The notes under the pieces: model-generated | The model's input: the letters and a program-made list of their open reading frames with translations, nothing else | Database searches by the model: none | What the model was told of the DNA's origin: nothing | Translations under genes and position numbers: made by a program | Shown here: one piece after another, positions 23,301 to 34,720 of the stretch | Layout: each line of letters begins with the position of its first letter | Position numbering within the stretch: position 1 is the first letter of the stretch | Assembly (NCBI GenBank): GCA_038503035.1 | Contig: JAVSML010001015.1 | Span: 124,001-188,000 of the forward strand | DNA: 64,000 nt | Source of the DNA: Crocodylus rhombifer | Taxonomy: Eukaryota > Chordata > Crocodylia > Crocodylidae | Reading direction: 5' to 3'

Positions 23301-24610
23301 GCAGAAAGTGACCTACATTGAAGTGTGGTGAATGTGGTACAGATGTTCAAAAAAGTGCTCAAGTCTAAAGCGCTTTAGTCTAATACAATCCATTAAGCGT
23401 TTCCATAGGTTAGGATCCACCATTTTAATAGTGTTTTAAGTGTACCTAGCCTTAAATGAGAGTAAAACCTGTTCTTCTCTTTTATACAGCACTAAACATT
23501 ACAAAGACTATAGTGCTATTGCATATATAGAAGCATAGACTGTTCCAGAACTGTCGCATGTAAGGGTATGCCTACATAGCACAGGACAACATCATGCCAT
23601 CTAGACCTACCCTAATAAACTCACAGAGAAACCCCACTTGATTAACAAGACAATAGTTGTTTTCCTGGGCTTTCTGTTGGCAGGCTTACAATTAAAAACA
23701 ATTATATGAATAAGAACTTGAAGTCTTATAAAAAGATTAATAAAAATGAGTATCTCAGCCTTTTGACCTGTCTATAAATAAAGGTTGCCAGCAAAATTTT
23801 TTACTTTATTTTTTTTCAAGTTTGTTCAAAATCTGACAACTTGAGGTCTAAAGGAATCTTTTCATTGACTTTGGCCTTTGAATGATGCCTATGATATTTT
23901 ATTTAATTTTTATAAGAAATGTTGTATATTGGGTAAATCCTAACTATATGCTCTGTACTGGGTTGAATTTCACTCTTGATTAAAATACTTACAGATTAGC
24001 AGTATTATCTGTACATTAACCTACTAGAATTTCACCAACCACCAGCATTCATTGACCAAATGAACTTTTGATAAGCCTCTTTCTTCAACTGAGGGTTTTA
24101 TAACTAAAATGATACATTTTCTTGTACTGAATTGCCAGAAGAACTGTTAATTGCTAAAAGATGGATTTGTCTTCTCTGGGAAGAAAATATCTATCAATAT
24201 TTATTTTTCACTGAAAGAATTATTTTTTTCTCCTGGCCAATCTGTTACTTTTGATTTGGCAGCTGGAAGGAAAGTTGCTGCTTGCATTCATACTCCTTTT
24301 TATAAAACTGATTTAGGGTTTCTGGTGGGTTTTTTGTTTTGGTGTTTATACTGAATCTCCCAACTTAGAAAAGGTCTTTGTTCCCATGTGTGTGAATTAG
24401 AGACTTAAACTTCTGGATCATGTCAGAGCATTGTTCAGTCCTCAACTGAAGTGCAGACACTTTAAAAATTCACTCTTTCCATAAGGTATAACATTCAACT
24501 TTTGTTGCAATGATGAAGATAGCCCGTTGGTCTTCATATTTTGAGACACTAACTACTGTGTGAAGGAAGAATAAGGTACTCTGTTAGAATTGTTCTTAAG
24601 ATATATGGGG
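23301..24610. other. AT-rich sequence, nothing recognised
   Basis: No transposon ends or convincing frames. Confidence 0.35.
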
Positions 24611-24612
24611 TA

Positions 24613-24735
24613 CAGGCAGTCCTCAGACTTTGGACACAATTGGTTCCTGAAAACTGCAACTTAAGTCAAAACATTGCAACTCAGAACCAGTTTTCCCATA
24701 GGAACAGTTTTACAAATGGGGATTGGTTCCATTAC
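24613..24735 (+). mobile_element. Solo end of the Tigger-like family
   Basis: After a TA (24611-24612) comes CAGGCAGTCCTCAGACTT, then ACACAATTGGTTCCTGAAAA and CCCATAGGAACAG. These match, in the same order, the inverted right end of the element at 10968-11523 for about 120 bp. The opposite end is not found; the family match breaks into GC-rich sequence. Confidence 0.65.
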
Positions 24736-26612
24736 AACTGTTAACCATGCATACAGCTGGTAAGTGGTGAGAGAGAAAGGGTGTGTGGGGTGGGGCAGAT
24801 GAATGCCCCTCTGCCATGGGAAGGAGGGGATGTGGCTGGGGCAAGAGCTGCCAGCCAGAGGTACGGGGTGGGGGGAGGCAGCTCCTGCCACTGAAGGCTG
24901 CTCATCTGGCATCTCATCCGGCAGCCCCCACCGCTGCCCCTGTCTCTGGTCCAGGAGGGCATGGGGGGCCATGTGCCCCTGTATCTGCACAGGGTGGGGT
25001 AGGGAGGCAACCTGAGGCTCTCCCTGCCCCCAGCGCTGCTGCTGTGCCCCAAGTGTGCCTATGCTGTATGTGATTTGGGCAGTGCACAATGAGCTGTTCG
25101 TGCACAATGAGCTGAGGGGTGTCCAAGGCACTAGGCCCTACTGCCAGTCATCCTCTGGGTGTCCCAAGCACACCTGCACTCCTGGTTTGGGACCCTGAGC
25201 CATGACAACATGTGAGGATGCCCTGCCACTTCTGCCACTACCAGGTGGGCTGCCTGTGGCAGTCCTACACATTCCTGTTCCCTGCTACTGAGGAGGACAT
25301 TGCGGCTGGCATTGATGCCTTCCTCAGGGTGTGAGAGGCATATGCCTTCCCAGCTGTGGGGACACAGGCTGCAGAATAAAGTTCTGAACTGTGTCCCACA
25401 TCTTTATGGTGTGGGAGGGGGGACCCAGGGGCAGGAATAGGGACTGAGGCTGGGAGAGTCGTCTCTCTGCACAGGACTTAGCATGTGGCCAGGTCAGGCA
25501 TAGCCGGTGGCTTGGTGGACCTTCCCATGAGCAAGGGCATGCAGCTGCATCTGGTCTTCATGGTATGTGGCAGGCCAGTACCCAGCCAGCCCCCAGCCCC
25601 CTGGCACTGCTGGAAGCCAGTGGTGATATGGTCAGCCACCCCTTGTGATGGGGCTACATAGGCACTAGGGCAGCTGCTAGCTAGGGCTCCCTGAGCTGCT
25701 AGTGAATGTAGCAGCTGGGGTGCTGGGCAGGGTGGGGTGCTGAGTGATCAAGGGCCCCCCTCCGGTGACGTGTCACTGGAGAGGTCAGGATGGGGTGGGA
25801 ACTTAGGCAGGTGATCCTGCTGCAGGGTTGTGGCATAAGTTCTGGGGCACTAAAATGTTGGTCAGCTGCAGCATAAAGGTCATGGTCTTGCAGGCACAAC
25901 TGGACTGAAAATTTGTTGATCATGGCCACCCATTGTGCCCAGAAGGCTTTGATCTTTATGCAGCACTGCCTGACAGGGCCTCATAAATGTGGGCGTTTTG
26001 AGCATCCACTTGGCTTGAACTGCTTCTTAACCTCTGCATCATGCCAGCATGCCACAAGATCCTCAGTCCCCTCCTGGCTCCAGTTGGGGTCCAGGTGGAT
26101 AGCATAGGCATGTGCATGCAGACAGAGCTAGGCCTTAATGAGGAGATGCAGATGACATGGTGCATCCTGCACTGGCTCTCTAGGCCTCTGTGTGGCTGTC
26201 TCTGTGTTGCTGGCCCTGAGCAGCTGCCAGCATGGACTGGGAGCCACACGGGCAGAAGCTATGCCCCACAGCACCTACAGGTGCAGGGCAGGCTGCTGGG
26301 GGAGAGCAGCAGGGAGCTGGTGCTGGCCCTGCTGCCAGAAGCAACCAGCAAGCAGCCCTGTGGAGCTATCGGGGCTGGCCAAGGGATGCAGGAGGTTGCA
26401 GTACCCACCTGGCCCAATGGGGGTGCCCTGTCCACTGTGTGGCTCTGCAGTGGCCAAACAGTAGCTCTGGCTCCCAGACAAGGCAGGCAGAGGCAGCCTT
26501 TGTCCTATCCAGGGGGACACAAGGGGCCTGCAGTGCTCCTGAGGAGTGACCAGGCTCCTTTAGACTTCTGGTATGTGCACCCCAGGGTACAAACTGGCTC
26601 TTATAGCCTGCA
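24736..26612. other. GC-rich transposon-derived block, class unresolved
   Basis: Between the Tigger end and the hAT at 26621 lies about 1.9 kb of GC-rich sequence. It holds the Myb/SANT-like relic described separately. A plus-strand stretch near 25230-25370 (WQSYTFLFPATEEDIAAG, then a stop and YAFPAVGTQ) is faintly like the segment before the first Asp of PIF/Harbinger transposases, too weak to call. Harbingers pair a transposase with a Myb-like protein, so a Harbinger origin is a reasonable guess only. Confidence 0.35.
25800..26120 (-). pseudogene. Myb/SANT-like (trihelix) domain relic
   Basis: One minus-strand frame from about 26098 to 25820 reads HLDPNWSQEGTEDLVACWHD, then AEVKKQFKPSGCSKRPH, a stop, and VRQCCIKIKAFWAQWVAMIN. 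The spacing of WS.E.T.DL...W, the basic middle and QC..KIKA match the Myb/SANT-like DNA-binding domains found in PIF/Harbinger accessory proteins and MSANTD/NAIF1-type host proteins. One internal stop (about 25986) breaks an otherwise open frame of about 90 codons; an ORF starting just below (25929) continues ...INKFSVQLC. It is read on the strand opposite to the surrounding GC-rich plus-strand frames. Whether it belonged to a transposon or a retrocopied host gene is open. Confidence 0.5.
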
Positions 26613-26620
26613 GCTAGGGC

Positions 26621-28046
26621 ACGGGTGGGCAATTATTTTGGGTGGAGGGCCACTTACCCAGTTTTTGGCAAGATGTCAAGGGCCACATGGGTAGCCCCAC
26701 TCCTTGACAGGTGCCCCACCCCCTGGTCACCATCTTTGGACCAATGCCTCAGGGCCACCATCGGTGGGGCCCAGAGAGGGCTTCAGGCTGGCAGGGGTTT
26801 GTGGAGCTGGGTTGGGCTGCATCATCAGGGAGAGGGGGGAACTAGATTAGCTCCATAGACCCCCTGCCAGCTAGGATCCTGTACTCCTGCTGCTGGGCTC
26901 TGGTCCCCATCAGCGCTGGCCTGGGAACACTGGTGTGGGCCCTGTGCATCCACTCACTCCCAGTACTCCCCAGCCCCACGGTACAGGAGAGGGGCAGCAT
27001 ACAGCCCCAACCCCCTGCTCCATGGCAGGGAACGAGCTGGTGCTGAGTGCGGGGGGGAGGGGGAAAGCAGCCCCTCCCCTGTGGCCAGTGCTTCCTGCTG
27101 CAGCCGCTCACAGCCCATGCAGGGCTCTCCTGAGCAGGCACTGGTTGGGGGCTGGGGTGGAGAGACAGCAGATGTTTGCAGCTGGCCCAGGTTCTGTGTA
27201 GCTGCTGACAGCTACAGAGCCTGGGGTGGGGGGCAGGGGCTTGGGTTGTGGGGCACAGGGCATCAGGGCTGGAGGGCAGGGCCTTGTGGGGGGCACAAGA
27301 GCCACAAGCAGGGCATCCTGCCATGTAATCCCTACTCTTATTTTGTTTTGAGCCGGCACAGGAAGACCCAGGCAGGCTGTGAGCAGCTGCAGCAAGGGGG
27401 ACTGGCTGCAGGGTAGACAAGGGTCCACTTCCCCTCCTTCCCCTCCCCCAGGACTCAGCACCAGCTTGTAACCCACCCTGCTGCCGCACTGGGCAGCGTT
27501 TGCCACCACTGCCTCTGGGCTCTCCAGCGTGCAAGCTCCAGGTAGGCAGCAGCAGCCAACACTGCCTGGTGCGGTAAGCAGGGAGGCCGCAACTACTGCT
27601 GCTGTGCACAGTCCTGACCGGTGAGCCCAGAGCTGGCAAGGGGCCCTGGCTGGCAGTGGGATGGGTTACAAGCTGGTGCTGAGCATGGGGAGGGAAAGCA
27701 GCCCCTCACCTGCCCTGTGCCTGGTGCCCCATGCTGCAGTCACTCACAGGCCTCCTAGGACAGCCCCATGCAGGCTGCAAGCAGCTGCAGCAGGAAGCAC
27801 TAGCCACGGGGTGGAGGAGGAGTCACTTTTCCCTGTGCTCTGCACCAGCTCCTTTCCTGCCTCCTCCCCCCATACCCCCCACCCCTGCTTACCTGAGGTT
27901 CCAGCCCTAGAGAAGCCACATGGCTCTGGGCTGGGAGGGGCAGGGCCTGGTGAGCCTTTCTGCTGTGGGAGCCTGCTTGACTTCCCCTGGGTCTTACTGC
28001 CCCTGGTTCCTGTCATTTTTTACCCACCATATTTTGCCCACCCCTG
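26621..28046 (+). mobile_element. 1.4 kb hAT element with palindromic GC-rich interior
   Basis: The left end CACGGGTGGGCAATTATTTT and the right end, read inverted, CAGGGGTGGGCAAAATATGG are typical hAT-type inverted ends. The flanking octamers AGCTAGGG (26613-26620) and AGCTAAGG (28047-28054) agree at 7 of 8 bases. The interior is GC-rich with long open frames on both strands, such as 26842-27639 minus (265 codons), but no hAT transposase motif is visible. These frames are best explained by base composition. Four copies of a module of roughly 100-130 bp, containing (G/C)GAGCTGGTGC and AGTGCTTCCTGCTGCAG, lie in alternating orientation. Confidence 0.8.
27020..27870. repeat. Four-copy module in alternating orientation
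   Basis: The module GAGCTGGTGCTGAG..CAGCCCCTC..TGCTGCAG..CTCACAG occurs forward at about 27028-27120 and 27668-27750, and inverted at about 27355-27475 and 27770-27858. Each forward copy is followed by an inverted one, so the transcript or single strand could fold into two large hairpins. Confidence 0.6.
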
Positions 28047-28054
28047 AGCTAAGG

Positions 28055-28379
28055 ACTGCCATAGAGGCAATGGAAAACTCCTTGGGGCAGTCAGTTTTAT
28101 AGCTGGTATGAAGCCTTTCACCATCTGACATATGAAAGAAATCAAATTTTAGCCAATTTTAAAAAATGCAATATTCATACTTTCCCAAGCAGGAAGCAAC
28201 TGTGACCACCTGAAACTTCAGAACCCACTCCTGTCTCTGTTTCAAGGTAATTTGCATAATCACAGATCCTCACAGGTGGTGAGAGGCTTCATGACTGCCC
28301 AGAGGAGTTTTCCATCTATTGACTCCTCTGAAATCCTGTAAAATATGAACTTCATTTCTACCCAGGAGAACTTTTGCAA
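28055..28379. other. No gene recognised
   Basis: AT-rich spacer between the hAT target duplication and a PLE-type fragment. Confidence 0.3.
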
Positions 28380-28485
28380 TCTTTTCTCCAATGCCTGATG
28401 AAGGGTTTGTGGCCAAAAGCTTGAAATTAAAGAAATTGTTTTGAAAAAATCTTGTTGGTCTAATAAAAGATATCATCTCTATTAT
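28380..28485 (+). mobile_element. Penelope-like element 3' end fragment
   Basis: Reads CTGATGAAGGGTTTGTGGCC, AAAAGCTTG, and then TTGGTCTAATAAAAGATATC, the ordered terminal motifs of the PLE-type ends at 12215 and 38075. Confidence 0.55.
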
Positions 28486-28930
28486 GAGTCCTGATTGCCT
28501 TTAAATTTGATGCCTGCATTTCCAGATATCAAATTTAGATGCAATTAGTCATTTTTACTGCATATCACGGATGCATTCAGTGCAGTAAACTAAGCTAATG
28601 CATAGTAACACGTCTTGTGTAGATGTGCCCACTGACACTGAGATCCTTGGATCTCCAAATGTGCTTGCATTGAGGATAACAACATTCCAGTTGCTTTCCT
28701 GTGTGGTTGTTTTGCTGTTGTCATCTGACAAATGAATTCCTAAACAAGTTCAAGAAAGGAGAGTAGGTTGAAACTGTGTAGATCTTTCCTTTTGATGCTT
28801 AACTTTAGGACTGAATGTGAAGTGCGGTGAGTGTCTTGAGTCTGAAAATTCTGCAAGGCAGCAACACGAAATCACTTGGGTTTTAGCATTCCCGGGTACA
28901 CATATGGGAAGAATGGTTTCTTTCACTCTT

Positions 28931-31557
28931 CATAGATTTCATAGACATTAGGGCTGGAAGGGACCTCGGGAGATCATCGAGTCCAGCCCCCTGCCCAAAG
29001 GGCAGGAAGTCAGCTGGGGTCATAGGATCCCAGCAAGATAAGCATCCAATTTACTCTTGAAGGTGTTCAATGTAGGTGCTTGAACCACCTCCGCTGGCAG
29101 ACTGTTCCAGACCTTGGGGGCTCGGACACTAAAGAAATTCTTCCTATGTCCAGCCTGAAATGGTCTTGCAGGAGTTTGTGACCGTTCAACCTCATCATCC
29201 CTTGGGGCGCTCTGGTGAACAAACGTTCCCATAGATCCTGGTGGCCACCCCTGATAAACTTATAGGTGGCCATCAGATCACCCCTCAGCCTACGCTTTTC
29301 CAGGGTAAAGAGTCCCATGGCTCTCAGCCTGTCATCATAAGATCTGTTTTCCTGACCTCTGAGAGCGTGGCTCTCCTCTGGACTCTCTCAAGCTTCTCCA
29401 CATCCTTTTTGAATTGTGGAGCCCAAAACTGGACGCAGTACTCCAGCTGCGGCCTCACCAAGGCCGAGTACAAAGGGAGAATGACGTCCTGGGATTTGCA
29501 TGAGAAGCATCTATGGATGCAAGCCAGCATTTTGGTCGCTTTACTAGCCGCAGCATCGCATTGCAGGCTCATGTTCATCTTGTGGTCAATGATGACCCCC
29601 AAGTCTCTTTCTTCTGTAGTGCTAACCAACGTAGCACTGCCGAGCCTATAAGGATGCTGCAGGTTTTTCCTCCCAAGGTGGAGAACCTTGCATTTTTCGG
29701 TGTTAAACACCATCAGGTTCTCATCTGCCCATTTGCTGAGCCTGTCCAGGTCAGCCTGGATCACCCGCCTATCTTCTGGCGCGGATGCTTTGCCCCAAAG
29801 TTTGGTGTCATCGGCGAACTTGGCCAGTCCACTCCTGACTCCAATGTCCACATCGTTAATGAAGATGTTGAACAGGATGGGTCCCAGGACAGAGCCTTGA
29901 GGGACCCCACTGGTCACAGGGCACCATGATGAGTGACTGCCATCGATTACAACACTCTGGGTCCGACCACGGAGCCAGTTTCCCAGCCAGCGGATCGTGG
30001 TGGAGCCAAGGCCACAACTGGCCAGTTTGGCCAAGAGGTGATCGTGGGATACCAGATTGAAGGCTTTTTTGAAGTCAAGATATATGACATCAATCTCTTC
30101 TCCCTTGTCCAGGTGATAGGTCACCTGGTCATAGAAGGAAATGAGATTGGTCAAACAAGACCTACCCGCAACAAACCCGTGCTGGCTGTCCCTTAGAATG
30201 TTAGCCTGGGCCAGTCCCTCAAGGATGGCCTCCTTAATAAACTTTTCTAAGATCTTCCCCAGGATAGAAGTCAGGCTAATGGGCCTGTAGTTAGCCGGAT
30301 CCACTCTCCTCCCTTTCTTGAAGATCGGCACCACATTGGCCTTCTTCCAGTCTTCGGGCACTACACCAGAGCGCCAGGAGTTTTCAAAGATCCGTGCCAG
30401 GGGCTGGGCTATGACGCTCGCCAGCTCCTTGAGTACCCTGGGGTGCATATTGTCAGGGCCAGCTGACTTGAAGGTATCCAGCTTCTCAAGGTGTTCCTTC
30501 ATGAGGTCAGCATTTATGGAGGGTAGGGGATCCCTATCACCCAGATCTCCCTGTCCCATAGCAGGCATGGGCATCCCATGGGACTGATGAAAGACTGACG
30601 CAAAGTACCTGTTTAATAGGTTGGCTTTTTCCTGGGCGTCAGTTGTCAGTTGCCCCATCTGGTTTAGCAGGGGTCCAACATTGCCCTTGCTTTTCCTCCG
30701 GCTCCCCACATATCTGAAAAAGGACTTTTTGTTGTCCTGGATGCTTGAAGCTAGTTGGAGTTCAGTTGCAGCCTTGGCTTTCCTGTTTTGCTCCCTGCAG
30801 GACCGGACCAGTGCAGAATAATCCTCCTTGGAGGTGAATCCCGTCCTCCATCCTTTGTAGGCTTTCCTTTTTAGCTGCAGGAGGTCTGCTAGGTCCCTAG
30901 AGAGCCAGGAGGGCTGCTGTGCCTTCTTGCTGCCTTTCCTCCCTGTTGGAATAGATTTAGCTTGTGCATTGAGGATCGCTTCCTTGAGAAGCAACCACTC
31001 TTCTTGAACTCCCATTTCCCTGGGGTCATGGTCCCCGAGGGCCTGACCGACAAGCCTCTTGAGCTTGTCAAAGTCGGCTTTTCTGAAGTCAAGGACTTCT
31101 GTGTTGCTGACTGACTTGCCAGCTTTACGGTGGATGGTGAAGGTGATCAGCTCGTGGTCACTGTCACCCAGCTTCCCATCGATCTCTAGGTCACCGATTA
31201 GGTCATCCCCCGTAGCCAGTACCAGGTCGAGCAGCGCTTTGCCTCTTGTCGGCCCATAGACTTCTTGAGTCAGGTAGAGGTCATCCACGCACGAGAGAAA
31301 GCTTTGCGACCACTCAGATTTTGCTGAGTGATCTTCCCACAAGATGTCCGGGTAATTGAAGTCACCCGTGACAACCAAGGTCCTGGAGCAAGTGGCCTCA
31401 GTCAGTTCCTGGGTGAACTCCTGGTCAAGCTCAGGACTTTGAGTGGGAGGTCTGTAGTAGACTCCCACCATTGTGTCCCCTGTGCCATTTTTACCACGAA
31501 TTTTTACCCAGAGGGTCTCTAGCTGTCCATGCCGGTCACCAACATCAGTCACCAACA
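28931..31557 (-). mobile_element. CR1 LINE, best preserved copy, 5'-truncated
   Basis: A 2.63 kb minus-strand CR1. The 3' tail (CATAGATTTCATAGACATTA) begins at 28931, and the 5' truncation falls at 31557 within the endonuclease domain. The 9-mer TTCACTCTT stands directly on both sides (28922-28930 and 31558-31566), consistent with a target-site duplication. It is the youngest-looking CR1 in the window: 744 codons are open and only two small frame breaks remain near the C-terminus. The tail holds the CCAGCTGACTTCCTGCC-type 3' UTR shared with 8347-8827, 10380-10463 and 39819-40140. Confidence 0.92.
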
Positions 31558-31558
31558 T
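29020..31558 (-). pseudogene. CR1 ORF2: endonuclease (partial) + reverse transcriptase
   Basis: The 744-codon frame (31558 to 29324) begins inside the endonuclease and reads GVYYRPPTQSPELDQEF, VVTGDFNYPDILWEDHSAKS and GKLGDSDHELITF (SDH catalytic box), then a basic linker. RT motifs follow: [43 protein letters not shown] (motif A Asp), [19 protein letters not shown] and FADDTKLW (motif C Asp-Asp, plus-strand 29801-29823). The frame is lost near 29370, where LERVQRRA runs into an off-frame tail; the correct continuation is in frames 29067-29318 (MGLFTLEKRRLRGDLM) and 29020-29232 (APKVWNSLPAEVVQAP). Working ORF2 has about 900-1000 codons, so roughly 150-200 N-terminal residues are missing. The RT catalytic residues are intact but the copy cannot be autonomous. 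Confidence 0.9.
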
Positions 31559-31566
31559 TCACTCTT

Positions 31567-33132
31567 TGTCTGTTCAGATTGTGAACTCTTTAGGAGATGG
31601 AGAAGTTTCTAAATAGGTGTTGAAATATGGGACCTTATCTCACTTGGGACCTTGGGCACACATTAATATGATGATTAGATTATTTGTAAATGGATGTTTG
31701 TATCCAACAGTGCCCTTATTTACACTGAATTTCTTGCCAGTCATATAGGAAATGATGTGTGTACCTTTTTAGTAACAAGATTTTTCAGCTGCATAGTTTT
31801 TAATGCTGCTATTATTATTATTACAACTATTCCTAGTCCACCAGATAATTGCCAAGTGATCAACAGAACTTAAAAATACAGGGTGAAATCCCATTTATAG
31901 TTGGTGAGGATTTAACAGGAACTTCACCCAGTCAAAGATACCACCCACAAAATTTATGGATATTGAAGGATGGATTGGATGTCTTTTTCTCAGGGGGTAA
32001 ATCTATAGCAGATGGTTGAACCTTTTGTTTCAAAATGTCTTATAAACACAGCATGATGAAACAGAGCAGGTAACCATGGAGACCAATAACGGTGTATCTG
32101 AAATGAGAGAGAAGCTAAAAGCAAAGGACAGCTAAGTAAATGAGTCATACTTGTGTCTACTGGCTGGTATCTCGATAAGACTAGATTAAACTGTGCAATG
32201 TAAATGCTATGGAATAAGTATTCCTTAAAGATATTGTGTTCATAACTTCACTCATCAGTGAAGTTGTACCAGGAATGAATGTATCCCATTGTAAGTAATA
32301 ACAAATTTGAGCAATGCTTTATGTAAGGCTGGTTAAACTCATTTTGTATTGAACCCAGTTTGGGGAAGATTGTCTTGAGCAATGCCTACATGTTATTTAG
32401 GGCACCTCAATCAGCCCAAACAAAATAAGTCTCCTCTTCCTATTTTACCTTGTGGCAATTACACCCTGTCCTTCCCATGCTTCAAAAGGAGTGCTTCTAG
32501 GACTCGGTTTGCAGGCTATTGTCTCTGCTGTGCCCAGCTAAATTATGGGCAGTAGAGCCAGTATTGAGAAAAAAGGAGGTCCTTTAGCAGCAATCCTGCA
32601 ATATCCTGTACTCACTACCTGCACCCCTGAGTGAGCTGCCCACTGCAGAGAAGGGCAAGCTACCAAGATGCTCAGCCAGCCTTGAGCTCTGAAGTTTAGC
32701 AGGGCATCTGGGATCAGGCTAAACTGCCATTGGGGATCAAACTTAGGGGTTTTGAATGTAGGTGGCTGGCATGTATGAAGGCAGTCTTAAACAACGAAGT
32801 AGACTTAAATCACAGAGGACTAAGATTCTCTCTGAAGCTGAGTATTTTGTTTGGCCTCTCACCACAGAAGGACTGTTAACCCTACCAATCAAAAATAATG
32901 GTACTATTCTCTGTAATATCTGAACATTGGTTTCATCTGGTATTACAGCAATGTAAATATCAAAATCTGATTCCTTCTTTGAATAAGAATTATATGCCTA
33001 TACTGTTTCATTGGGTTCTTCCCCTCTTCCCCCGACCATCCCAGTCTGTCACATAATTTTATAAGACACTGCAAAGGTTTGTCGGTTGGCAAATTCAGAA
33101 GGCTTCTTTCCATGCTTTACTACTTCATACTC
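31567..33132. other. AT-rich sequence, nothing recognised
   Basis: No repeat ends or frames of note. Confidence 0.35.
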
Positions 33133-33305
33133 GCAGAGAATTCCTTAGGCAGGTTGACATACAAAAAACTAGAACTCTGGGTTCCAAAATAATACCTTTT
33201 TATTGGACCTACTGGAAAATGGCAAGAAAATTGTCCTTTTCTACAAGCTTTTGGGTTCAAAGTCCCTTTGTCCAGCTCTAGAAAAAGTATAGATGGTACA
33301 AGATG
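33133..33305 (-). mobile_element. Penelope-like element 3' end fragment
   Basis: On the minus strand: a GACAAAGGGACTTTGAACCC phrase, AAAAGCTTGTAGAAAAGGAC, and then AGTAGGTCCAATAAAAAGGT. The order (AAGCTTG, then GGTCCAATAAAA) is that of the PLE-type ends elsewhere in this window, in a different subfamily. Confidence 0.5.
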
Positions 33306-34534
33306 GTAAATAGTCCCCATAGGTAGGAAATAAACTTCATTTTTGCACAGAGGAAGCTGAAGATGGAAGACTGTCCCTCTGGGTCCAAGTTAAATGACTT
33401 AAAATAAGGTTTTACACTGAGAGTACGTACCCATTAGAGCTGATTACCAAGGAATGATGGAAATTCTTCTCCAGGGCCTTCATGTGAAAACTGAATGTCT
33501 TCTAAACAAAATGCTCATGTTAAACCACAATTTATAGGGATATCTGGTACAGTGCAGGATATTGAAGTAAATGATAATTATGGTCTTCTCCAACTTTAAA
33601 ATCTTCAGCTGATGCAAATTAGTCAGCTCTAGAAATTGCTGGTGAGATCACTGCTTTTGTACTGACTTAAGATCTTGCTTATGAATCTATGTGAATTCCC
33701 TCTAATCAAAATGATACAGCATAGTTTTGAAAAACCTATGCTCTTTTGGTGGCAGGGCATTGCACCTTTATATTTCCTTTTTTCCCTTCACTTATACAAA
33801 AAGGCCCCTTTAAACGGTGGAACCACAATAGTTCTTGTGGTGCAATTATAGATGATGAATGGTAGAGCACTTCAAATCTATGGTGGGTTGGTAAATGAAT
33901 AATGGGCTGGTTAAATCTAGGATGTTAGGCTGTTTAGGGCTGGAAAATGAAAGAGAAGAAGAGACTGATGACAACTTGGCAGGGCTGTTATTTTAAATGC
34001 TGAAAGGAGAGGTTGCCTTTAGGAGTTATTTGACATTTAAAGGTTTCATTGACTCCCTGCAGTCCATAACACACAGTGTGTTGCTCACTCTATCAGCAGT
34101 CTTAAATTGACTGACAACATTGCCCTTCTGCATTATTTTTGCATTACCTGTAAGACAAGAGAATGATTTTAATAAATATGTGGCTTAGTAAAAATTACCA
34201 TCTGGCCTTAAGTTTGACATACAAATGTGGAAAAATAGCTCCAAATTTGTTCTTTTGCCCAAAAAATTCAAACAGTGCATTTAAAAAAAAGTAGATGGCA
34301 GAGATAGAAAAACAGGTGTGTGACTGTTGACCTTAAAGCATTCATTTCTTAACTCTTCAGCCTTTTACAAAATGTTGTTCCAGTAAAACAGAGCACCCTT
34401 AATTAACATTGATTTAAGTTATTTTTCTGTGACAAAATGATTTTCCCTAGATAGCTGAAGATGGAAAAAGTTTTTAAAAATTGCAGTATCTTGCAAAGAA
34501 TTACTGCTAATATAACAGAGAACCTGAAGACTGT
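33306..34534. other. AT-rich sequence, nothing recognised
   Basis: No gene, splice-flanked segment or transposon end that I can support. Confidence 0.35.
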
Positions 34535-34720
34535 AAGTAGAGAGATGCAGTTAGCCATATTGGTCTAAAGTCAAGTAGAAGGTAAGGTAGATTTGCACCT
34601 TCTAGACTAACCAAAGTGTGGGTGTTTGGTGTGTGTATAGCATAACTTTTTATGGGCTAAAGTCCATGACACTGGTAGAATTACAAGCGAATGAACTTTG
34701 AATGTTATAATCCATGTTAT
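34535..34720 (-). mobile_element. Penelope-like or SINE-like 3' end fragment
   Basis: GCAGTTAGCCATATTGGTCT, then TAGATTTGCACCTTCTAGAC and CTTTTTATGGGCTAAAGTCC. In reverse this resembles the tail in which a short direct phrase ends with two conserved words, ACCAA and GGCTA. The link to PLE is by order of motifs only; a tRNA-like SINE is the alternative. Confidence 0.42.

Noticed and set aside
25230..25380. PIF/Harbinger transposase fragment
   Set aside because: Only a loose resemblance (FPATEED...F..YAFPAVGT) with a stop; no DDE residues visible.
26842..27639. 265-codon open frame on the minus strand
   Set aside because: It lies wholly inside a hAT element with GC-rich, stop-poor interior repeats. 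The plus strand is equally open and no domain is recognisable.
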